Shown here one piece after another: positions 51,752 through 62,666 of a DNA stretch of 64,000 nt (positions within the stretch are counted from its first letter, which is position 1; every line of letters begins with the position of its first letter). Source of the DNA: Strongylocentrotus purpuratus. Taxonomy: Eukaryota > Echinodermata > Echinoidea > Camarodonta > Strongylocentrotidae. A model generated the notes under the pieces. That model searched no databases, was not told the DNA's origin, and saw only the letters and a list, made by a program, of their open reading frames with translations. The translations under genes and the position numbers were made by a program. Location: assembly GCF_000002235.5 (NCBI RefSeq), contig NW_022145612.1:14624809-14688808 (forward strand). Reading direction: 5' to 3'.

Positions 51752-52362
51752 ATCAGTGTTCATTAATTTGTACGGAATTTTAGGAAAATGAAAATTACAG
51801 CTCACAGACACAGTACAAAGCGAATGCACAGTCAAGTGTAATCTTTTAGTTGTTACTTTGTAGGCCTAGGCGAGCGATAATTTCGCTGAGGTAAAAAAAA
51901 AAAAGGTAATATTAGAATGTAAAGATACGCCAAAGATACATAGCAGCATATCCTACCATTAAAAAGTTTCCTGAGACATGAACTTAAAAATCGTAGATTT
52001 CTAGTCGTAACTCGTAGTCGTACGCCTGGCTTGGGTTCGTCCAAAATAGATTCTTGTTGCAAGCGCAAGGAAAATCATCTTTATTCTTTAGAACAGCTCT
52101 CAAAATACTCACAATTTCCATGTTTCCTGTCATAACTGTGTTTATAAAAGCACGAAAATCATGAAAAATGATAATTTCATCTAAGATGAGGGATTTTAGA
52201 TCTAGAAATCATGAGGGGAAAAAAGTGTGGCGAGTTGTCCGAAAAGGCTGTGGCGAGTTGTCCAGGGTATTGTGGCGGGTTGTCCAGGGTATTGTGGCGG
52301 GATGTCCAGGGTATTGTGGCGGGTTGTCTTGGGGCGGGTTGTCTTTGTGGCGAGTTGTCCAG

Positions 52363-53639
52363 GATTCCATTTATTCATATCGTATGCACGAATTTGCTCC
52401 TCATGAATACGTAATAAGCAAAAACATGGCACAGTTCTCATCTTTCTGCTATGCTCAGGATTCATTTAATGACATTGAATTCGTCATGAATATTGAGCCA
52501 GAACTATAAACATTATAATGTACTATTCAATAAATAGTGAGTGAAGTTTCAAAATGTGAAAAAAACACCAAAAAAAACTTGCAAAAAAAAATATTTGAAG
52601 AGTCGGATATACACGTTAAATAACCATTTTTATCGGGGGTGCATCTCGCTGAATTTTGGCTTACCACATAATGTAGATATTTTCCTAACATAATATTATA
52701 CTTCCTGTGAATGTCTGTCTCAATACCAGTCAGGAACAAGCAAAGTAGTAGCTAATGCATAATAGACTCCGGCGGAAAATAAGACATGGCCGATCGACGA
52801 GCGTTTCGCATCGAGATCAACCGGGGGATACCACGTTATATATAGCTCTGCGTCGATTCGCGGTCCAACCAGTCTGCGCGCTATACGTGAACACGCACGG
52901 AAAATAGACGGAGATTAGGGATATTCATGAATTATTCTCGTGTGCGTAACCCCCGGTCGTAGAGGCTTTTGTATTGCACCACATACTTATTATTGTGTAC
53001 GATACTCATGCGCTACATAATTATATAAGTGAACGGAAAGTACAAAGTTGGATACGGATACGCACACAAGTACAATAAAGAATTCCAGCTCTAGGGACAG
53101 AAGAGGGGATTTAAGTGTCTATAAAGGCTATTTTTGGCCAGGCTTTGATATCATTTTAACAAAGAAGACACATTATTCGTTATGAAATGTATGTTTGTGT
53201 AAATACAAACTTTCAGGGGGGGGGGGGCAATGTTATTGAAAATTGAAAATATGATTGTTCCCATGATCCCATCCCTGCTATTAATTTCATGGTTGTAAAA
53301 ATCTGAAATGTGTTTTTATATTTGTAAACCATGGGCTAATTAGAAGAGCCTTAAACAGGAATTTCTTTTGGTAATTCCCAGACATTTGATGATGGTAATA
53401 TTTTATTTCATAATTCTTTTGTCAATTGCATTACTCCAGTTCATGTGTATTCCTGGAAATAAAATATTACAAAATTCTTTCCCTTATTCTCTTTTCTGTT
53501 TGATTTTGTTTTAAAGTGACCCGCGGAATATATATATATATCTGGAAATTTATTTTCGGGGTTTGTTTGTGTGTAATATGACCCTTGGATAGAAATATAA
53601 GTGTGCCTTGGGCTGAAGGGCTCAAATAAAACTTGTAGA
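52363..53639. other. No gene seen; CpG-bearing patch
   Basis: The patch at 52770-52930 is CpG-rich with a TATATATA (52837-52845) and could be an orphan promoter. A 24-base direct match to 55791-55814 (CAATACCAGTCAGGAACAAG and on) lies at 52721-52744. Confidence 0.35.
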
Positions 53640-54100
53640 ATTCTTATTTTCATCTTCAACATCATTATCACAATCACAATCGTCATCGCCATCACAATCA
53701 TTATCATTATCATCATCACCATAGCCATCATCGCCGTCACCACCTACATCATCACCACCATTAGCATTGCATCACAATCATCATCATAATCACCGTCATC
53801 ATGATCATCACCATGCACCACCGACATCGCCATTAATTGCCATCATCACCATCACGTTAACGACCAGCATTGCCATCATAATCACCCTCATCATCACCAC
53901 CATCAGCATTGCCATCAAGATAATCATCGTCATCATGATCACTGTCATCATTATCATCATCACCATAGCCATCATAATCACCGTCATCATTATCATCATC
54001 GCCATATCCATCATGATCGCCATCACCACCGACATCATCACCACTGCCATCATCATAATCACCACCATCACAATCATCATCACCAACATATCAAAATATG
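53640..54100 (+). repeat. ATC/CAT trinucleotide-type repeat
   Basis: About 460 bases of ATCATC, CATCAC and CATAATC units with interruptions. Histidine- and methionine-rich frames on both strands are artefacts. There is nothing else in the interval. Confidence 0.9.
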
Positions 54101-54440
54101 TCAATGCTTGACTATTTATATTATGTTTACCCTGTGTAGGTACTATTTCTGGATGAAATACAAATCTGCAAAATATATCTTTTAAAAAGATTGTTTTTCT
54201 TTTGTGGGGGGGGGGGGGGGGGGGCTATTATTTAACAGGTCTGTGTAATTCACATTTCTAAATCAAAATTCATGCCAACTAACCCAAGAGAAAACCAGGT
54301 CTGGTTTCTTCTGAATAGCCTAGTAAATGGACAAAAAAATGTATTATTTAACACTACTACAAATAATAAATGCGATAGGACTAGGAATAAAATTTGCATT
54401 TTCTAATATTTATATTTTATTTATAAACTGACTTTGACAT

Positions 54441-54854
54441 TTATGTTGAGACCATCAACACATTAAATGTGTCGCTGAGAATAAAAGTATTATTAGAGTT
54501 AAATATTGTTAAATTGTATAAAGGTGACAGTTCAGTCAGTTTTCTATTAATATAATGAATGCATTGTTCGTGTGAAGCTCCGGAATCCCACCTTGGAACT
54601 TTGGAAGTATCAGAGATTTTTATTTTATTGAAAGGAATAAGCTGAACAAAATCCTTCTCGTCCTTCTCCCAAACTCCCCGTTCAAGATTGTTTGTTCCAA
54701 CGTGAAGCAAAACTGCGGTTGAGTCTTCAAATAAATAACCATTAAAACGAACAAAGGCATGGAGTCCAGTAAATGTTGATCCAGGAATGCAATGGAGACT
54801 GATGTGTGATGTCTGTCAATGTCCCGCAAGCTTCGATGGTTGAGTGCGTCTGTC
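54441..54854 (-). pseudogene. SGNH/GDSL-hydrolase-like fragment
   Basis: The segment encodes STAVLLHVGTNNLERG, the block III signature of SGNH-type esterase domains, preceded by CIPGSTFTGLHAFVRFNGY and followed by about 60 residues ending in a stop. Such domains occur in ORF1 of CR1/L2-type LINEs and in some host genes. A good acceptor (TTTTTCTGACAG) sits at its upstream edge. A possible first exon, ATG GCG GAA TCG TGG G with donor GTAAGT, lies at 55956-55971 on the same strand and has a matching phase. The whole segment does not read in one frame, so it is degenerate or misassembled. Origin is not decided. Confidence 0.4.
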
Positions 54855-56228
54855 AGAAAAACAACAACAAATGATAAGAAGAATAAAATGTCTTAGTTCA
54901 ATGTATGGGGATTTAAAAAGATCTTATCAAAGTAGCTAGCCATTTATGGTAGACAAAACTGGCTTGCTTTCAAATTTAATTTTTAAATGAAAACAAATTA
55001 CAGGTGTCAGATTCATGAAGTTTTCCCTTCATTTTTCAAGATGTGCACAAGTTCTAAAATGTAAGTATTTACCTTTGGCTTTTTGTTTTAATTCTGCTCT
55101 GTTCATAATCATAATATTAATATATAGGTCTACAACTCGCAAAAGGAAATGCTGCTCATTTCTGTGGCTGGCTGTAAGGTTTGAGTTAAGCAGAAGGCAG
55201 AACCAAAGTTTGAGAATTCCAAATTAATATAATTAATTATCCTGTAAGTAATTTGTCATTCTAATAACTAATATCCAGCTCAGCTCAACTCAGCTCACTT
55301 GCTCAGCTCAGGATTCCAGTACAATTCGATCAGTTATCAAACCCTTCATTACTTGTCTAAACATGTTTAAACCCTTGTAAATATACATTTGAAACATATC
55401 ATTTGATCTAGATTTATAATGAATAGCAATGACTAATGAGAAGTCGATTTATTTACATTGCTGTCGATTTGCGACAACAAAAACTAAAAAGCTGACAAAA
55501 ATATATACACATGGGACTACATAAATTCCTGCTGTATGCGCCACACAATGGCACAGCGTGCAGCGACACACAAGAAACCCCGCCATTCCTGACTAAAAGG
55601 CCGTAGCCATAGCAATTCCCCGCGGTTTCTAATCATTTTCCGTCTACTTCCGGTAGATTTCCAAAATATAGTCCAATAATTTGGGCATATTTCTTATTCA
55701 AACATTACTTGCATCTACGTGTTTTCAACATCAAATGATGGACTGGTTATCAAAGACGACGTAGGATGCAAAAATTCGAAATAATATTATCAATACCAGT
55801 CAGGAACAAGCAAAATACGACACTATGTAATGAGTAGTTAATTTCCGAGGACTAAAAAACGCTCTTTTTGTTTGCGATAAAAGTAAGCCCAAAATGTAAC
55901 TAATTTGGGCAAATTTGGTGTCAAAGAACAGCGAAAATTTCAGAGATTGACTTACCCCACGATTCCGCCATGATGAATTGCACTGTAAGCCATACGAGGG
56001 CTAGCCTTTAAACAAGGCCACTTGTCTGATAGACGCCGAGCGACTAAAACGAGACTAATCGCGAAAACCCAAGTGAACGCGAGAGCGAGGAGCCCATCCT
56101 AGTGGCCTTTATCAATCTGATTTGGATTTCTTATGTTAACCCTTGTTTCCGACTAGAATTCGCTCCAGAAAATGGAGCGTTCAATCAGCGAACGTATCCT
56201 CGCACGACTTCAGCATAGTAGTATCCAT

Positions 56229-56259
<31 letters not shown>

Positions 56260-56459
56260 CTCTACGTAGTGCGAACATGGACCTACATGCTATGAACTAT
56301 TACGTACGTGCTAAGACCACTGACCTCTACATGGAACGAATCACGAACGAAGCCAACTGGGAGATCGCCGTTCTGATTGGTCAATAAATCCAAAGTAGGC
56401 GTATTGGCATGTTAATATGTATCTATGAATAATTCATGCGCAGCAGTGAAACCCACTTT

Positions 56460-56556
56460 CCAAAAGGCCTCGTGACGTTCCGTCACTCGGTCGCGCGTTC
56501 ACTCCGGGTATCTAGACTCATCTCAGCCGCTTAGAGTCACGAGGCCTTGTCAAAAG
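56460..56556. repeat. Inverted repeat with GGCCTCGTGAC arms
   Basis: CCAAAAGGCCTCGTGAC and its complement GTCACGAGGCCTTGTCAAAAGG lie about 60 bases apart and form a stem. The setting is CpG-rich; function unknown. Confidence 0.5.
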
Positions 56557-56728
56557 GCTATACGAGGGCGAGAAAATGATGCTACCAAAATCCCGTGGCT
56601 GGTCTCGTGTTTTACGAGAGCGTTGTAAGCGAGCTTTTCACCGAACGGGAATCTGAATAAAAATTGCCGCACAGCCTCATTATCGCGCACGCTGCGGTCT
56701 GACTGTGTACTGACCTCTACAATCGGAT

Positions 56729-56757
56729 GGGGGGGGGGGGGGGGGGGGGGGGGGGGG
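56729..56757 (+). repeat. G29 homopolymer
   Basis: This is the longest of at least seven G or C runs of 19 or more in the window. Others are at 3273-3295, 4270-4290, 7668-7686, 26848-26868, 51725-51751 and 57910-57933. They mark the ends of several dispersed repeat fragments. Confidence 0.9.
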
Positions 56758-57002
56758 TGGTTTATTTTACCCCCGATTTTACTGCTAAGAAAGCATAAAT
56801 GCATACTAAATTTATATTCCGAGCAATGTATTTGTACGTTTACTGCAGATCATGTTTAAGTGTAGATAAGATCTTGTACTAGATCTATGTTCGGTTTTAT
56901 TATATACATCTAGAATGTATTTTTTTTAATCTCTACATAACCACATAAAATTACATAAAAATAAATCAAAATTACTGTAAAAAAAAATGCTCATGACAAT
57001 CT

Positions 57003-57330
57003 GGGGAATGGGATTGGAAGGGGGGGGGGGGTATAGCTAGGAACGTGACATTCCCCAAATTGTTGACGAATGTTGGAAATTTCTTTAGACTAGCTGTCGA
57101 AAAATCGCTCAAACTATATTTGACTTTCTTTCTGGTTGGATTTTATTTCTGGTTGGATTTTATTTTTAAATTTGACAAAATGGGGGGGGGGGGGTAGGAA
57201 CGTGACTAACAAATTGTTGGTAAATGTTGGCATTTTCTTAGACTGTCGAAATCGTTCAAACTACAGTCAGCGTAGTCTAGACCTATTTGGCTTTTTTCTG
57301 GTTGGGTTTTTTTTTTAATTCGACAAAATG
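57003..57330 (+). repeat. Imperfect tandem duplication with G run
   Basis: Two copies of about 160 bases contain a G run, TAGGAACGTGAC, AATTGTTG, TAGACTG, TCGTTCAAACTA and TTCTGGTTGG. They begin near 57003 and 57165. An extra short TTTCTGGTTGGATTTTA repeat lies between. Confidence 0.65.
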
Positions 57331-59500
57331 AACAATAGACCAAATGGGTGGGTACAAATTTGGAGATGAGGCCATATTACAATCAGATCAAAATGACTGT
57401 AAACAGACGGATTGGGTGTATATGTATACGGTATGGGAATTACTAGACCCTATAAACGGCAAGTTGGAGCTTGATGTATGAGGAGGAAATTTGAAAGTAG
57501 GCGGAGTCGAATCATAGACCTGCCGTGAATGAAGCGTGTGAGCGCGCTCATTGGACAAGCTGGTCGCACAAGCTGCTCGCGTACGTTAACAACGTATTCA
57601 TTTATTTGCATGATTGATTGACTAGCTGGGCACTGGCTGAGATTGTCGACTGTACTGGGTGCTGGATCTGTTACCGGTTGTCTCCTGGAATTTTAGATTA
57701 GCCAGTAAGGATTACAATAAAATGTACTTTCCATTTATATGTTGCATGCAATTTACATATACTGTCAAGAGGCGAGAGTATTGTAACTGTTTCTGATCAA
57801 ATGTATGAGATGTCCATGTGTGAATAAAGTGCGATGCTCGTCCCATGCCTTCATTTTTATGTTGGACTTGGATCATTTATCCTATGCCATATCAGGGGGC
57901 GTCGCTAGAGGGGGGGGGGGGGGGGGGGGGGGGTGTTGCGACACACCCACCTATCAGGATACTGTCGGTAAAATTGCGCAGCAGTCGGGGAAATGAGAAA
58001 ATGCCAAAGGGGAATGGGAAAAAGAGGGAAAGAAACAAAAAAGGAAAGAGAAAAAAGATGAAGAGAAAGGAAAGGAAAAGAATGAAAAGAAATTAGATCT
58101 ATAACCGAAAGAAAGTGAGAAAAGGAAAAAAAGAAGAAAATGAACCTAAAGAACGAGGGGGAGGGTTGGGTGGAGTCGTCTCGTCGAGGGAGCACGAAAG
58201 AAACGCATTGCTGTGTCAGGTCAGCTGTATCCGTATTCTCGCTCGATCCTCGTGTACTAATAATATCAATGCAGAAGTTTGAACTCGGCGAGATGAATTA
58301 ACGCACATTTTTATGTATAGCTAAGATGCTGACTAGTCTTGACGAAATTAACCATATATTCGTCCGTTAGCCTCGTATTTGGGTAGGGTCGGCTCCTCTC
58401 TTAAGAGACAAGGCAACCATATGGTCTGTTGTGCAAACTTTGGACTAAAATGTCATTTTAGCGGATTCATATCCGAAGCATTTATTCTCGCCAGCCACTG
58501 AATTCTTCAATATTAAACGAAAATTTAACTTTTAAAAATCCAATTTATCCAAATCTATATATCAAAAAAAGTAAATCAAATTTTAAAGGAATAAAAATCC
58601 TAAGAGAAGAGGCGTAAATATTTACTTGTGAATGACAAATGCCTATAAACTAAAACAACAACACTTACCAGATTGACTGTATGATGCGTTTAAGGGTCTT
58701 TTTTCCGGATTTTCTTTGTTGAAATGGAGCTCGGTGTTGAAATTCTTGCAGCCGTATTTGTAACTGTTACCGTGAATGGATTACATCTTCCTTCATGCGC
58801 AGTAACTGTGACACATGCTGATTCTAGGTACAGTGAAACCTTCTTCTTCGCTATAAGTACAGGCCACCGTCAGGTGTATTCTCGTACTGATTGTAAAGAT
58901 CGACTACCCAAGGGAGACCAACAAGTGGTCTTTATGTGGAGGTTCCTTTAGTACATGTAGGTATCACAGAAGAGCTGCGTTGAGTGGGGACACACAGAGC
59001 TCAACCACGCAAATTCTCTCTTTGTGAAGGAAGATTTTCATATCATGGACAAAATAAATATAAAATTATATGTCTCTCGAAAGCTCAGGATTCCGTCTTT
59101 CATGTCATGTCATATTCATCAAAATCCATTAATTACTTACGACACAGTTGCTTGAGATTTACCCTCTAATTCGTACGGTCTCACTTCGTTTGTCGCCATT
59201 TTTTTTTGACGGAGGATTTGTATCCCTAGTTTTAGCTCAATTCGCTTGAACGCCATTCGTCTTTGAGTTTTAAAAATCCACTGGTTGGAAAGAGCACATC
59301 TTAAGCTTTATTTTCATATAAAAACTGATGGGGGTATGTTTCAAAAAGATCGTGAAAAATCAGAGTGAAAAGTTTGAAACAATTTTTCTATATCAGAAAA
59401 ACATACTTTTAATTCAATTTTGATACGAGAAGAAAGAGAATTTACTGGAGAATACGATCATGTAAATATTAAGAATGACCGCTAGATGGCGCTAGAGCGC
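57331..59500. other. No supported gene
   Basis: Contains the GGGGCGTCGCTAGAGGGG repeat border with a G run (57897-57933), a purine-rich stretch (58000-58160), and a 75-codon frame at 58724-58951 with a hydrophobic start but no other support. Confidence 0.4.
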
Positions 59501-59598
59501 GAATCCGATTAGTACAGCTGTACTCTGTGTATAATACGCACTGAGCGAGAGTGACTACAGCGAGCAAGCCCCCAGCTTCGCACGGGGACCCGACGGGT

Positions 59599-59629
59599 CA
59601 CGTGGCAGCCACGTGTCGCATCACCGCAC
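59599..59629. promoter_or_regulatory. Paired E-boxes and SRE-like site upstream of EBP
   Basis: CACGTG occurs at 59599-59604 and 59610-59615, and ATCACCGCAC (one base from the sterol regulatory element ATCACCCCAC) at 59620-59629, in a CpG-rich patch (59500-59660). EBP needs an untranslated exon upstream of 62667. In vertebrates sterol-synthesis genes are induced by SREBP through such sites. That this is the EBP promoter is inference. Confidence 0.3.
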
Positions 59630-60048
59630 TTGCCGCTTGCCGTCCCATCAAGATCCGAAACGGAGCATGAATCTGAGGCTTCAAATATCGAAACTGAGGC
59701 AGGATTTGCAGCATTTGGCGAACAAATTAGTAAATACATATATATTTCGACGGAATTATTATGCTATCGTAACCTAAACAGATTTTAAAGCGATCACAAG
59801 ACCAATAATACACTCGCAATTTTTCTCACACGTCATGCGAGTGAACTTTGAATTTCAAAGTGACTTTTTAAGAAATTCAAGAACAAACTTGTGTAATCTT
59901 TGTCAATTTATAGGGTGAAAATTTAATCAAATTTTGTCAGAAAAAAAATATTTTGTGTGTTTCAATCTACATCAAATAACTGTAATGACGGCTTTTCTGA
60001 TCTTTGGATAATAATTATTAAATTCCAATTAAATTCAGGCAGTGTCTT

Positions 60049-60115
60049 TTCAGTAATCATATCTGATTGATGCACGTCTGTATGAAAACCCAACGACACA
60101 CACACACACACTCGG
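60049..60115 (+). mobile_element. SINE copy 3, 5'-truncated
   Basis: AATCATATCTGATTGATGCA, CGTCTGTATGAAAACCCAAC and a (CA)n run match the 3' part and tail of the SINE at 61750-61925. Loss of the 5' end and a 3' simple tail are typical of retroposition. Confidence 0.5.
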
Positions 60116-61749
60116 TGATAGCTCGGCGGCCGTGCAAAAATAGCCATTTGTCACACGCATCAAAATGGGCTTCATTTAATATTTGAAAAATTCCACAAAA
60201 AAAAATCTTTGTCTAAAGAACCTGGAAAAAAATAGGCATGTAGAAATCCATACAGAGAACAGATTTCTTGAAAAGAAAGGTGATTCATCAATTAATTACA
60301 AAATTATGTCACCTTGAAAATGGCTAATTGTCAGTTATAGCCTAATTACGCAAAATTTGACCGTTTCGTCTCTTATGTGAGTGGCCGTATTTTCAAAAGT
60401 ACTTATTCAAATTTGACAAATGAGGTATCAAAACTTCTCTTTCCATGTGCTCTAAAATGAAATTGGCAGGGGAAATGAAATGTAGATACTTTCAAACTTT
60501 AGCTGTGATACCTAGTACATGTGTCAATGAGGAACCATTTTCTAGGGAAACAAAAAATGTAGTCTTTGTAGACAGGTGGTCCCTAAAGCAGGTTTGACTG
60601 TAATGAGTGTTTTTACATGATCTCAGACTTGTTCATTTATAATGGCATACGATAGCAACACCTCCAATATCCCTTTCCCCTCTCAACTTCCACTTTCCAT
60701 AAGCTTTATGGTTATGCTTTTGCAACATTAAAGCCTGTCTGCACTAGTATGGCCAGGGGGATTAGACCTCCCTGCAAGTCACTGATAGGTGGTTATCTCA
60801 TCACATCAGCTCTCAATTAACATAAGAAAAAGGCTATATAGAGAGTGCAAGTACATGTAGCTATAAGTAGTACAGTGGGGCTTTAAGATAATTTGATTGA
60901 TGTTTTCGAATTTTGTGTGGACATGGCTAGTTTTGCATTTTATGATATTGTATAACATTATTTGTTAGGGTCACATGGTAGGGTTCTAATGAATTTGCCT
61001 TTATTTACACATTACCTAATGGCTAAGGTACGCTGTTTGCACAGTGTGATAAAATCCTTGAATATTTGCAGGGTAAAAGACCTCTAAACCTTTTAAAGAT
61101 AAGGCAAATTTAAGACACCCACTGTACTGTAAGATTTAATTATATATCATTATGAATGGTGTACTATTTTACAAGACAAAGATAGAGGACAGATGAGAGA
61201 CACTGTATTACAAGGATACAGTATATACCATCAGATAAAAATCTATGAATAGAATGTCCTTAGAAGTATACGCAAGTCAGTGATAAGCCTTCCTATATAT
61301 GTGTAGAATGCTTCATTGGTGTACAGTATCAGATGTTTGAAGGTACACGTGTGCTCCTAGATTGCACTAAAAGGAAACCTTACCCCAAAGAATAAGTGTA
61401 CTGGTGGGTACTCTTATACACAAAAGTGTATAAGAGATATATAAATGAAGATATTCTTGGCATGATGTAATGCCTTTTGGCATGACATGGGTGCTGCCAT
61501 TTTCTTGATAATGCGATGTACTTGGCGAACTTGTACTTGTAATTGTATCATACACCAAGCTTTAGTTATAAAGAGTTTTTAATTCAATAACCTACCGGTA
61601 ATCTTTTCTATTCAATGAGGGAAAATCATAGCTGAGAAGGTAAAAATTATATTTGGTGAAAAATATATAACAGGGGAATAATTTTAAATCATTTACGGTA
61701 TTTAAAAATACTAAAATGTAGCAGTTGACAAATGTGAACCCTTCACCCT

Positions 61750-61925
61750 GTGTGTGTGTGTGTGTGTGTTGGGTTTTTACAGACGTGTATCAATCAGATA
61801 TGATTATTTACGTCTGGGGACTGACCTTTAAACGTGACCATCCGAAAGACATGACTCAGTTTCGAACCTGCGTCCTCGCCTGAATTAGCTGGATTACAGA
61901 CGCATGCCACAGTGACAACCCCAAA
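61750..61925 (-). mobile_element. tRNA-like SINE with CA tail, fullest copy
   Basis: On the minus strand the head reads TGTGGCATGCGTCTGTAATC, then CAGGTTCGAAACTG (B-box-like). Next come TCTTTCGGATGG, CACGTCTGTAAAAACCCAAC and (CA)n. The order A-box-like, B-box-like, body, simple tail fits a tRNA-derived SINE. No tRNA body with acceptor stem pairing is present. Confidence 0.6.
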
Positions 61926-62666
61926 AGAGCACCAACTTATTTATGCAATTTTGCGCTCTTGACGATTGTAGTTAATACACTGTAGCAGATGAATGAAATG
62001 CATCTTCATCACACACACCTGGGAAGGAAGCATCTGAATTTGAAGACATTCAGTTGATATACAACTTTGCATAGTACGTCAGGGTTATCAAGAAAATTGA
62101 GATGCCCAAATTGCCCATATTGTGCTCAGAAACTACATTATTCTTGCTTTATACATTTTGTTGGGGGTTCTACTAGATTATTGGTCAAGAATACAATAAA
62201 TCTCCCAGGTTATTTCTTGGAGTTAGGTTTCCTTTGAATATTATAATAATCATCTACTTATTATATGTAGTCTCATCATTCTAAGCATAATCCATAATTA
62301 GTATACCAAATATTAAACCATTTTGTGTACTGTAGAAGGTCATATTTTGACATTTCAAAGCAATCTCAGAACTTCAAATGTGATGAAATACATACCGGTA
62401 TTGAACTTCTGTTCTTTATGAATATAACTCCTCGAGAAAACCAAGACTGAAAAAATTCTCTCCAACTATTATCTGATGGGTGAATGGACTTGCTCTCTGA
62501 ATGTTTTCTCTATTTCTTCGCTATTTAAGCCTTCATATCAGTATCCAATCCATCACATCTCTTTCATAGTAGACTCAGTGATGTCATCATCCAAAATGAA
62601 CTGCATAATTCTTTACTGGTTAAGAATGTTTGATATGTATTTCTTTTTCCATTTTTCTCTCTCCAG

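Larger units (their letters stand above)
49084..52362. mobile_element. Foldback element with repeat-built inverted arms
   Basis: The left arm is 49084-49305 and the right arm 52133-52362. Their outer about 150 bases are almost identical in inverse orientation and are made of 15-23-bp units with core ACAACCCGCCACA followed by ATACCCTGG or variants. The inner arm part (CATGATTTTCGTGCTTTTAT) is also shared. The 2.8-kb loop holds three tandem 107-bp copies, G and C runs, a LINE fragment and simple repeats, and no transposase. The structure matches foldback elements such as the TU elements described in sea urchins. Target duplication is unclear (CCAG at both borders). Confidence 0.7.

Noticed and set aside
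52785-52848. ATG frame beginning MADRRAFRIEINRG
   Set aside because: Ends after 19 codons in a TATATATAG stretch with no donor before the stop.
53767-54111. Histidine-rich and methionine-rich frames
   Set aside because: Products of the ATC/CAT simple repeat, open on both strands.
58724-58951. 75-codon frame with a hydrophobic N-terminus
   Set aside because: No splice sites, homology or conserved motif that I can see; length expected by chance.
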